A stretch of 64,000 nt of DNA, from the NCBI GenBank assembly GCA_028561875.1, contig JAQQTI010000001.1:62001-126000 (forward strand), given 5' to 3'. The DNA is from Methanomassiliicoccaceae archaeon COG_1 (GTDB lineage Archaea; Thermoplasmatota; Thermoplasmata; Methanomassiliicoccales; Methanomethylophilaceae). The translations under genes were made by a program, and so were the position numbers. The first letter of the stretch is position 1. Each line of letters opens with the position of its first letter. Under the pieces are notes generated by a model that had not been told where the DNA came from, made no database searches, and saw nothing but the letters and a program-made list of their open reading frames with translations. This document shows, one piece after another, positions 33,817-42,700 of the stretch.

Positions 33817-35915
33817 CGAGCTTCAGCGATAACGACATAACCGAGGCGTGGAAGGACGTCCTCGGGAAGGACAAGTACCGCCTCATGGTGAAGGAGGTGG
33901 CGGACAGCTACCCAGACAGGCGCAGCCTGCTGGTCGACTACAGCGACATCGACATCAGCAGCACGGATTTCGCAATCGAGATTCTTGAGGAGCCCGATCG
34001 CTGCCTCCGGCTCGGCAAGGAGGTCATCAAGGCCGACATGCCGGCGGAATGGGACCCCAAGAACAAGGTCAACCTCCGCGTACAGGGCCTGCCGAGGGAC
34101 GCCAAGGTAGATATCAGGAAACTGAGGGCCAAGCACCTCGGCACCCTCGTCGCCGTGGAGGGGTTGGTGAGGAAGGTCACTTCCGTCAAGCCGAAGATGA
34201 CCTACGCCCGCTTCGAGTGCGCCCGCTGCCATCGGGAGATTTGGGAGCCGCAGCCTGGTATGGTTCTTCGCGAGCCGCAGATGTGTACCAACCCGACCTC
34301 CACCTGCAACAAGCAGGCGCTGCGCTTCATCCTGGACGAGGAGGCTTCGATGTACGTCGACACGCAGAAAGTCGAGATGCAGGAGAGCCCCGAGGGGCTG
34401 AGGGGGGGAGCACAGCCGGAGAGACTCACCGGGTACATCGAGGATGACATCTCCGGCGTCATCACCGCCGGGAACAGGGTCACGATCAATGGCATCATAC
34501 GCTCCGCGGAGAAGGCCGACAGGGACAAATCTACCGTGTTCGACATCTACATAGAGGTCCTCTCCATCGAGTTCCAGCAGCATGAGTACGACGAGATTCA
34601 GATCACTGACGAGGACGAGGACGCCATCCAGAGCATGTCCCGTGACCCCGATCTCTTCGATAACATCGTGAAGTCGATCTCCCCGACCATATACGGCATG
34701 GAGGAGGTCAAGTCCGCCATCGCCTTGCAGCTGTTCGGCGGGTCGAACAAGGTCATGGACGACGGCACCGTCATCAGGGGCGATATGCACATACTGCTCG
34801 TCGGCGATCCTGGCGTAGCGAAGTCGCAGATACTCCGCTACATGAGTTCTCTCGCGCCGAGGGGCATCTACGCGTCCGGGAAATCCGCCTCCGCGGCGGG
34901 CCTCACTGCCGCCGCGGTGAAGGATGACTTCGGGGACGGGAGGTGGACGCTCGAGGCGGGTGCGCTGGTCCTCGCCGACAAGGGGTTGGCGTGCATCGAC
35001 GAGCTCGACAAGATGACTGAGCAGGACCGCTCCTCGCTCCATGAGGCGATGGAGTCGCAGAAGATCTCCGTCGCGAAGGCGGGCATAACCGCCACCCTGC
35101 AGTGCCGCTGCTCCATGCTCGCGGCGGCGAACCCGAAGTACGGGAGGTTCGAGCTTGAAGGCGGCGAATCCCTGTCCACCCAGATCGACCTTCCCCCGGC
35201 GCTTATGTCCCGTTTCGACCTCATCTTCGTCCTCACCGACAGGCCCAATGCCGAATATGACCGCAAGGTCACCGAGCACATCCTCTCAGTTCACCGGAGG
35301 GGGGAGGCAAGGCAGGTCGGCGAGGACGCCGACATTCCCGGCGTCGATGTCGAGGAGATCAAGGCGAGGACCATCGACATCAAGCCGAAGTACGACCCGG
35401 AGATACTCAGGAAGTACGTCGCGTACTCTAAGAGAATCACCCCGGTCATGACCGAGTCCGCCGCGAAGCTAATCGAGGACACCTACATGGACATCAGGAA
35501 GTCCGGCGACGAGGGATCCGGCTCGGTGCCCATCACTGCAAGGCAGCTTGAGGCGTTTGTCCGCCTGTCCGAGGCCTCGGCGAGGATGAGGCTCAGTCCC
35601 GCCGTGGAGGACGGGGACGCCATGAGGGCGGTGCGTCTCGTGAGATACTACCTCGAGAAGATTGCCGGCACATCCACCGGCGGTCTCGACGTCGACATGT
35701 TCTCCTCCGACTACTCCCACAAGGACCGCAGCGACCTCTCCCGCCTCAAGGACATCCTGAGAGGCGCCGGCGAGGACGGGATCTCCGTGGATGACATTGT
35801 CAGTGCCGCCGAGGGAGAGGGCATCAGTGAGAAGGAGACCAAATCGATGCTGATCAAACTGAAGGTCAAAGGAGAGGTCTACTGCCCCCGCGACGGCATG
35901 TACAAGGTGGCATGA
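33813..35915 (+). CDS. mcm: replicative DNA helicase MCM
   Basis: A 700-residue minichromosome maintenance protein. The N-terminal domain includes a zinc site formed by C136, C139, C158 and C165 (ECARCH...MCTNPTSTC). The AAA+ domain has LVGDPGVAKSQ (Walker A), LACIDELDKM (Walker B) and LMSRFDLIFV (Arg finger). A C-terminal winged helix (DILRGAGEDGISVDDIVSAA) completes it. There is no intein and the length is usual for archaea. ATG 33813 overlaps the preceding gene and begins the conserved domain. DUF424 and nmd3 follow immediately. Confidence 0.97.
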   Translation: MTSFSDNDITEAWKDVLGKDKYRLMVKEVADSYPDRRSLLVDYSDIDISSTDFAIEILEEPDRCLRLGKEVIKADMPAEWDPKNKVNLRVQGLPRDAKVDIRKLRAKHLGTLVAVEGLVRKVTSVKPKMTYARFECARCHREIWEPQPGMVLREPQMCTNPTSTCNKQALRFILDEEASMYVDTQKVEMQESPEGLRGGAQPERLTGYIEDDISGVITAGNRVTINGIIRSAEKADRDKSTVFDIYIEVLSIEFQQHEYDEIQITDEDEDAIQSMSRDPDLFDNIVKSISPTIYGMEEVKSAIALQLFGGSNKVMDDGTVIRGDMHILLVGDPGVAKSQILRYMSSLAPRGIYASGKSASAAGLTAAAVKDDFGDGRWTLEAGALVLADKGLACIDELDKMTEQDRSSLHEAMESQKISVAKAGITATLQCRCSMLAAANPKYGRFELEGGESLSTQIDLPPALMSRFDLIFVLTDRPNAEYDRKVTEHILSVHRRGEARQVGEDADIPGVDVEEIKARTIDIKPKYDPEILRKYVAYSKRITPVMTESAAKLIEDTYMDIRKSGDEGSGSVPITARQLEAFVRLSEASARMRLSPAVEDGDAMRAVRLVRYYLEKIAGTSTGGLDVDMFSSDYSHKDRSDLSRLKDILRGAGEDGISVDDIVSAAEGEGISEKETKSMLIKLKVKGEVYCPRDGMYKVA

Positions 35916-35916
35916 C

Positions 35917-36213
35917 ATGGCAGTGTACTTCAAGATACACAAGCATCCGAAGGAGACGGTGATCGCCGTCTGCGACGACGACATCGTCGGACGGACCTTC
36001 CGCTCCGACGGGATGAAACTGTTCGTCAGCGAGGCGTTCTACGGGGGCGAGCTCATAGGGGAGGAAGAGTTCCGCTCCCGCCTCGATACGTTCACCATCG
36101 TCAACCTCGCTGGCAACCGCGTCGTCGGCATAGCAATAGAGGAGGGGGTAGTCAATCCAGAGAACGTGCTTGTCATCGGTGGCGTGAAGCACGCGCAGGC
36201 GGTGATCCTTTGA
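35917..36213 (+). CDS. DUF424 family protein
   Basis: A 98-residue protein of the archaeal DUF424 family: KETVIAVCDDDIVGRTFRSD, KLFVSEAFYGGELIGEEE and TIVNLAGNRVVGIAIEEGVV are the conserved blocks. The biochemical role is not known to me. It starts 2 bases after mcm and overlaps the nmd3 start (TTGA). Its conserved placement beside translation and replication genes suggests a housekeeping function. Confidence 0.85.
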   Translation: MAVYFKIHKHPKETVIAVCDDDIVGRTFRSDGMKLFVSEAFYGGELIGEEEFRSRLDTFTIVNLAGNRVVGIAIEEGVVNPENVLVIGGVKHAQAVIL

Positions 36214-37253
36214 GAGGGTTCTGCGTGGAGTGTGGGAAGGAGACCGACGACCTGGTAAAAGGGATGTGTACGGAATGCTTCCTTAAGGACCGTCAGCTCC
36301 TCTCCCTGCCTGACCACGTGGACCTGTTCTTGTGCACGAACTGTGGGCGCTACCTGTGGCGCGGCGAATGGCTGAAGAAGGGGCCCGAGGATATGGCCGC
36401 CAAGGCGGCCCGCGCCGAGCTGACGGCGGTCAGGGAGGCCGAATACGTGGACTCCGAGGCCTCCGTCTCGTATCTCGACGACCGCAATCTAATGGTCACC
36501 ATGCGGTGCCGCATCGGAATCGGCGATTTCGAGGCCGAGGGCATCGCCTCGACCATCGTTCGCGTGAAGAACTCCGTGTGTAAAATCTGTTCCCGCCGCC
36601 TCGGCAACTACTACGAGTCGATACTGCAAATCCGCACGAACGGCAAAGCCCTCCCCCCCCATCTCCAGGACGAGGTCCTCGAGAAGGTGGAGAACCGTGT
36701 CGACCTGCAGGGCGAGACCGACGCGAACGCGTTCATCACGAAGATGGAGATCGTCCCCGGCGGGGTAGATGTATACCTCTCCCTCATCGCCCTCGGAAAG
36801 GGCATCAGCAGGTACCTTGCCGACGAGTACTGCGCGGAGACCGACGAGAGCGCGAAGCTGATAGGGCAGACCCGCGACGGACTCGACATGTACCGCGTGA
36901 GCTACCTTGTTCGTCTGCCTGATTTCCACGTCGGCGACGTGGTCGTCTACGGCGGGAAGCATCACCTCCTCTCCCGCGTCTCCGGCGCCGGCGGGAAGCT
37001 CGTCTCCTTAGCCGATTTCCGCGAAACCTCGGTGAAAAGGAAGGACATGCCCCTGCTCAAGGTGTATTGCAAATCCCGCGATCTCGAGAAGGCGGAGGTC
37101 GTCTCCGTCTCCGGAGGGGAGGCGCAGATAATGGACCCTCGCAGCTATGCGGTGGTGGATGTCCTCCTTCCGCCGGGCACCGAGCTCGACGGAGAGGTCG
37201 ATGTCGCAAGGATAGATGACGTGCTGTACTACGTCCCGCTGTTACGAGTGTGA
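36210..37253 (+). CDS. nmd3: NMD3-like ribosomal biogenesis protein
   Basis: A 347-residue archaeal homolog of the eukaryotic 60S export adaptor NMD3. The N-terminus has two zinc ribbons: FCVECGKETDDLVKGMCTEC and LFLCTNCGRYLWRGEW, with a further CKICSRRLGNYYESILQIR. The NMD3 core and OB-like segments follow. In archaea it probably helps large-subunit maturation, as there is no nuclear export. The start is TTG 36210, overlapping the DUF424 stop; translation from there gives RGFCVECG at the expected distance. The frame is intact to TGA 37253. Confidence 0.88.
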   Translation: MRGFCVECGKETDDLVKGMCTECFLKDRQLLSLPDHVDLFLCTNCGRYLWRGEWLKKGPEDMAAKAARAELTAVREAEYVDSEASVSYLDDRNLMVTMRCRIGIGDFEAEGIASTIVRVKNSVCKICSRRLGNYYESILQIRTNGKALPPHLQDEVLEKVENRVDLQGETDANAFITKMEIVPGGVDVYLSLIALGKGISRYLADEYCAETDESAKLIGQTRDGLDMYRVSYLVRLPDFHVGDVVVYGGKHHLLSRVSGAGGKLVSLADFRETSVKRKDMPLLKVYCKSRDLEKAEVVSVSGGEAQIMDPRSYAVVDVLLPPGTELDGEVDVARIDDVLYYVPLLRV

Positions 37254-37257
37254 TGTC

Positions 37258-38130
37258 ATGGTCGTGAAGCTTCCCGAGCCTGTTAAAAATGTCGTGGAGA
37301 ACATCATCCGCCTGGCGAACACAAAGCTCCCGGCGGACATCGTCTGGGCCCTTGAGGCTGCGGCGGGCTGGGAGACCAACCCTGCGGCCGCGGCTCAGCT
37401 GGGAGCAATATTGGAGAACGTGAAGAAGGCGGAGGTTCTGGCCCGGCCGATGTGCCAGGACACTGGTATACCGATCTTCTGGGTCAGGGGGAGGTTTGAC
37501 CATTCCATCGCGGACGACATCGCCCGGGCGGTCAGGGAGTCCACGGAGGGCATTCCCATGAGGCCGAACACCGTCGACCCGATCTCCCGCAGGAACAACG
37601 GTGACAACCTCGGCGAGGGTATGCCATGCATACACTACATCCCCACCGCCGACGACTTCACCGAGGTCTCCGTACTGCTCAAGGGCGCCGGAACGGAGAA
37701 CATGACCAGGCTCAGGATGCTCGATCCCGCCGACGGGATGGAGGGCGTCAAGAGGTTCGTCGTCGACTCCGTCCTCGAGGCGGGCGGGCGCCCCTGTCCC
37801 CCGTCGATAGTCGGCGTGGGCATAGGTGGCACCTCGGACGATTGCGTTGCCATGGCTAAACGGGCCCTGATGGAACCCCTGGACTTCATGGAGCCGGAGA
37901 GGGGGATCTCCGATCTGGAGGAGGAGCTGTTCGTCAGGCTGAACTCCAGCGGTCTCGGGCCCATGGGACTCGGCGGCGACACCACCGTCCTGGGCGTGAA
38001 GGTGAGGAAGGCGGCCTGCCACACCGCGAGCCTCCCGGTCGCCGTGAACATAGGGTGCTGGGCCACCCGCAGGGCGTCGGCGCGGATCACCGATTCCGAC
38101 GTCGTCTACTCGCAGGGGGCGAGGCTGTGA
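37258..38130 (+). CDS. fumA: class I fumarate hydratase, alpha subunit
   Basis: A 290-residue N-terminal-type subunit of the two-subunit iron-sulfur fumarase, interconverting fumarate and malate in the incomplete TCA route of methanogens. The cysteines for the 4Fe-4S cluster are seen in RPMCQDTGIPIFW, the GGRPCPPSIVGVGIGG segment and PVAVNIGCWATRRA. IPMRPNTVDPISRRNNGDN is the other hallmark. ATG 37258 follows nmd3 by 4 bases and begins the family sequence. Its stop overlaps the beta-subunit GTG start. A tartrate dehydratase cannot be excluded, as the two families share these motifs. Confidence 0.9.
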   Translation: MVVKLPEPVKNVVENIIRLANTKLPADIVWALEAAAGWETNPAAAAQLGAILENVKKAEVLARPMCQDTGIPIFWVRGRFDHSIADDIARAVRESTEGIPMRPNTVDPISRRNNGDNLGEGMPCIHYIPTADDFTEVSVLLKGAGTENMTRLRMLDPADGMEGVKRFVVDSVLEAGGRPCPPSIVGVGIGGTSDDCVAMAKRALMEPLDFMEPERGISDLEEELFVRLNSSGLGPMGLGGDTTVLGVKVRKAACHTASLPVAVNIGCWATRRASARITDSDVVYSQGARL

Positions 38131-38705
38131 GGGCGGTCAGGTGCCCGTTCTCCGAGGCGGACGTCCGCGCCATGAAGCTCGGCGAGGTCGTTGCCCTCAG
38201 CGGGCCTGTGGTCTCCGGAAGGGACGAAGTGCACATCCGCGCCCTGAAGTACATCGATGAGGGGAAGCCAGTCCCGAACTGTCTCGAGGGCGCGGTGCTA
38301 TTCCATTGCGGACCCATCATGAGGAGGCTGGACGGCGGGAGCTGGTCCCCCATCGCCGCCGGCCCCACCACCTCGGCGAGGATGAACTCTCTCGAACCGC
38401 GGTTCATCCGTGAATTCGGCATCCGTGCGATAATTGGCAAGGGCGGCATGTCTCAAGAGGTCGTGGACGCGATGAGGGTGGTCGGATGCGTGTACCTCGC
38501 CGCCACGGGCGGAGCGGCCGTCTCTCTGGCGGAGCAGCTGTCGAACGCTTCCGGCGTGGAGTGGGAGGACCTTGGCATGGCGGAGGCTATGTGGAAATTC
38601 GAGGCCTCCAATCTCGGGCCGCTCGTGGTTGCCATCGACGCCGGGGGGAACAGCCTATACGAAGAGGTCAGGAAGAAGCTGCGCCACGGGGGATTTACCG
38701 CATAG
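38127..38705 (+). CDS. fumB: class I fumarate hydratase, beta subunit
   Basis: A 192-residue C-terminal-type subunit. VALSGPVVSGRDEVHIRALK, ENCLEGAVLFHCGP-like NCLEGAVLFHCGP, AAGPTTSARMNSLEP and IGKGGMSQEVVDAM are the characteristic blocks. The start is GTG 38127, overlapping the alpha-subunit stop (GTGA), as the pair is made in equal amounts. It ends at TAG 38703-38705, inside the 3' end of the convergent surface-protein gene (11-base overlap). Confidence 0.9.
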   Translation: MRAVRCPFSEADVRAMKLGEVVALSGPVVSGRDEVHIRALKYIDEGKPVPNCLEGAVLFHCGPIMRRLDGGSWSPIAAGPTTSARMNSLEPRFIREFGIRAIIGKGGMSQEVVDAMRVVGCVYLAATGGAAVSLAEQLSNASGVEWEDLGMAEAMWKFEASNLGPLVVAIDAGGNSLYEEVRKKLRHGGFTA

Positions 38706-39603
38706 GCCGGTCCGAATCAGGCCCGTCGAGGTCGCTCTCGTCAATTTTCGTCCTCTGCAGGTTGCGGTAGAAGTAGTGTCCGATGAAGGCGGCGATGAGG
38801 CCAACCGCCACGGCGATAACCATCAGCATGTGCCCCACGGTCATTCCGAATATCTTCTCCACCGGTCTCTTCTCCATCTGATAGGACTCCTCGAGGGGCC
38901 CCTTCACGTCGAGGGTGATCGAAGAAAGCGTCTTGAAGCCGTCGCACTCGATCCGGAGATAATACTGGCCGAGCGGGACGCTGGTAATCACGCACACGCC
39001 GTCGGAGTCCGTGGTCCCGGTCTGCGTGGATTCTCCGGAGACCGAGCGGAGGATGACGTGGGCGCCGCTCACGGCGTCGTTGTCGTATGAGACGTTGACA
39101 ACCACCCTCGCCACGGTCATGTGCATGACGACAAGGTACGCGGAGTCGACGGGGATGCCGGTCGTCAGGTCGTCCGTGACGAAGCGGTAGGCGTGCTTTA
39201 CGCCCCTGGAGTCGGTCTTCGTCACCACGGGAATCTTGCCCACATCTACAGCATAGGTGTGCCCTTCGCTGTCCTTGACCGGGCTGAGAGCGCCATAGGG
39301 GGAGTTGGCGTGGCGGACCTCGTACTCCCTGCGCTCGAAGTTTATCGTAATCCCGGAAACGGCGGACAACCCCACCTCGAAGTAGCCGTCCATGTCTGTC
39401 TGGGTCTTGTATTCCTTTCCGCCCGCGGAGACGGTAACGTCGACCTCCCACATGCGGGAAGTGTCGGAGTAGTCGTCCTCTACGACGTAACCGGCCAGGA
39501 AGTACTCGCCGACGGCCTCGGAATCCGAGGAGAAAGCCAGGGCGCCGCCCGACGTCACCGTAGCGAGCAACGTTATTATGACTGGGACGGCGTAGTTCTT
39601 CAT
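38695..39603 (-). CDS. cell-surface protein with carboxypeptidase-regulatory-like repeats
   Basis: A 302-residue exported, membrane-anchored protein. It has a signal peptide (VPVIITLLATVTSGGALAFS). Two beta-sandwich domains of the CnaB/regulatory-like type carry the turn motifs TDMDGYFEVGLSAVSG and TDSDGVCVITSVPLGQYYLR. A C-terminal membrane helix (TVGHMLMVIAVAVGLIAAFI) is followed by a short cytoplasmic tail. Function unknown; probably part of the cell envelope or an adhesion or stalk component. It is a single gene between the fumarase genes and lhr, with which it diverges. Confidence 0.7.
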   Translation of the reverse strand: MKNYAVPVIITLLATVTSGGALAFSSDSEAVGEYFLAGYVVEDDYSDTSRMWEVDVTVSAGGKEYKTQTDMDGYFEVGLSAVSGITINFERREYEVRHANSPYGALSPVKDSEGHTYAVDVGKIPVVTKTDSRGVKHAYRFVTDDLTTGIPVDSAYLVVMHMTVARVVVNVSYDNDAVSGAHVILRSVSGESTQTGTTDSDGVCVITSVPLGQYYLRIECDGFKTLSSITLDVKGPLEESYQMEKRPVEKIFGMTVGHMLMVIAVAVGLIAAFIGHYFYRNLQRTKIDESDLDGPDSDRPMR

Positions 39604-39743
39604 GCCGCTCTGTATCAGACTTCGTACCTAATAACTTATTTCCCCGCCTCCTGCCAAGAGACACGGGAAACGGGTCCCCTACCGTCATTTTTAATAATGG
39701 TTCGCGTTAGAGTTCCCGATTATGCTCCCTAGGCGGGAATCCA

Positions 39744-42700
39744 ATGGAGAGAGCGGACAAGGCGTACACCACAGACGAGATCCTCTCGCGGATGGAACCT
39801 TTGGTTTCGGCGTGGTTCAGAGAGAACTTCGGGTCCCTTACCGAACCCCAGGCCAAGGCCATCCCGGCAATCTACCAGGGGAGGAACGTCCTTGTCTCTT
39901 CGCCCACCGGATCGGGGAAGACCCTCACCGCCTTCACCAGCATCCTAAATAGGCTCATCAAGTACTCCTCGGAGGGGAAGCTCGAGGAGAGAATCTACTG
40001 CGTGTACATCTCCCCCCTGAAAGCCCTCGCCAACGACGTGAACCGCAACCTGAATGAGCCCCTGCGGCAGATGAGGGAGCTCGCCGCGCGGGAGGGGATG
40101 GACGTCCCGGACATCCGCGTCGCGGTGAGGTCGGGTGACACCCCGCAGGCCGAGAGGCAGAAGATGGCACGCCATCCGCCGCACATCCTAATCACCACGC
40201 CGGAGTCCATGGCCCTCATCCTCGCCTCTCCTAAATTCAAGGAGTCGCTGAAGGATCTGGAGTGGCTCATCCTCGACGAGATTCACGACATCTGCGACTC
40301 AAAGAGGGGAGCGTTCCTCTCCCTTACCCTCGAGATGCTGCGTGACTATTGCGGGCACGACTTCACGAGGATCGGCCTGTCCGCCACCATGGCACCCATC
40401 GAGGAAATCGCGAGATACCTCGTAGGATTCGGGAAGGACGGCGAGCCGAGGGACGTCACTCTCGTCGAATCCGACTCGAAGAAGGTGCTGGATCTCGAGG
40501 TGATCTGCCCCACCGACGACATGACCGCCCTCCCCACCGACGTGGTAAGCTCGATGATGTATGATCGGCTGAAGGAGCTGGTCGAACAGCACGAGACGAC
40601 CCTCGTCTTCACCAATACCCGCTCCGGGGCGGAGGCCGTCGTCTACAAGCTGAAAGAACGCGGGCTAGAGAACATCGCCGTCCACCACAGCTCCCTCGGC
40701 AGGGAGGTCCGCCTCGACGTAGAGGAGAGGCTCAAGCGGGGAGAGGTGAAATGTGTCGTATCCTCCACCTCGCTGGAGCTCGGCATAGACATCGGCTCGG
40801 TGGACCTGGTCTGTCAGATAGGGTCCCCCAAGTCCGTCGCCAAGGGGTTGCAGAGGATTGGCCGCAGCGGGCACAGCTTCGGCAAGGTCGCCAAAGGCAG
40901 GCTAGTAGTCTTTGACCCCGACGACCTCTCGGAATGCGCCGTCATGTGCCGCGCCGCCCACCGCAGCGACATCGACAGGGTGGGCATCCCGGAGAACTGC
41001 CTCGACGTCCTCTCGCAGGCGGTGGTGGGCATGTCCATCGACCGCCGGTGGGGCGTCGATGAAGCGTACGCCGTGATAAAGGGCGCCTACTGCTTCCGCA
41101 ACCTCCCCTACGACAAGTTCCTCAGCGTCCTCCTCTACCTCGGGTCCAAGGAGGAGCACGAGGGCGTATACTCCAAAATATGGTTCGACGACGAGACCAT
41201 GGAGTTCGGCAGGAAGAAGGGCGCCCGCATGATCTACCTCATGAACCTGGGAACAATACCTGAGGAGGCGAACTACCGCGTAATCAACACCTACGGCGGC
41301 GTCGCCGGCGAACTCTCCGAGAAGTTCGTCGAGAGACTCTCGCCCGGGGACGTGTTCGTCCTCGGTGGGAGGAGCCTGGAGTTCGTGCGCTCCAAAGGCA
41401 TGACCGCCTTCGTCAAGGAGGCCAACGGCCGCAAGCCTACCGTCCCCTCCTGGGCGGGTGAGATGCTCCCGCGCTCGTTCGACCTCTCCATGGATGTGGC
41501 GAGGTTCCGCAAGGAGATGGCGCAGCTCATCGACGAGAATCCTCCGGACAAAATCCAGAGGTTGGTGGAGGAGTTCGACATCGATGAGGGGTCCGCCCGC
41601 TCCCTGCTCTCCTACTTCGGCGAGCAGGAGGCCGTCGCCGGCTTCATTCCCGACATCGACCGCCTCTCGGTCGAGGAGTACATCGACCCTTCCGGGAACC
41701 AGAGGCTGATCTTTCACTTCCCCTTCGGTAGGAGGGTCAACGACGCCCTGTCTAGGGGGTATGCCTACAGGATCACCTCAATCACCGGCGCCAACGTCTC
41801 CGTCACCATCACCGACGACAACTTCATGCTCGGGACGTCGCACAGGATCGACGTCTCGAAGGTTCCCTACATGCTCGGAACGCGTGATCTCGAGTCCGTT
41901 TTGCGCAAGGCGATCAAGGATTCGGAGATCTTCAAGCTCAGATTCCGCCACACCGCCGCCCGCAGCTTCATGATTCTCCGCAACTACCGCGGCAGGGCGA
42001 TTTCTGTGAACAGGCAGCAGGTCCGCTCCACCTACCTGCTGGAGATGCTCCGTGACATGGACAGCGAGCCGGTCATCGAGGAGACCTACCGGGAAATCCT
42101 AGAGGACGATATGGACATCAAGAATGCCAGGACGGTCCTCGAGTTGATCGAGAACGGGAAGATGGGCGTACGCGCGGAGCCCTACACCGGTACCCCGTCG
42201 CCCTTCGCCCACGCCGTCATCCTCTCTGGCTTCAGCGACATCGTTCTCATGGAGGACCGGAGCGCGCTGCTCAAGGAACTGCACAGAAAAGTCCTGGAGA
42301 AGGCCCTGGGCGACAAGGTGAGGGATTACGAGTTCGATGCCGACGCAGTCACGCAGTACTTCAGGCAGAAGGCGGGCAGGGTATCCGTCAAAGAGGACAT
42401 CCCCCGCCTGCTCAAGGAGACCGGTCCCCTGCAGGTCTTCCGCGAGAGGGGGAAGAGCATCTACCCCTATTGCGACTCCGAACGCAGGACGGTCGACGGA
42501 TGGGTGCGCGAGCTGATCCGCGACGGCACGCTAGGCACGGTGTTTCTCGACGAGCCCCACGTCATGACCGCGGAGGACGTGCCAGGGTACGCCGCCGCCA
42601 CCGTCCGCGACAGGGAGCTCAACGACAACGACAGACAGGTCTACGCCCTCATCGGCGAGAACACCCTGCTCAGCGACGTGCACTCGCAGGTGGAGATCTC

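Noticed and set aside
33540-35279. 579-codon frame opposite mcm
   Set aside because: Pure shadow of mcm caused by GC-rich third positions; no protein-like motif.
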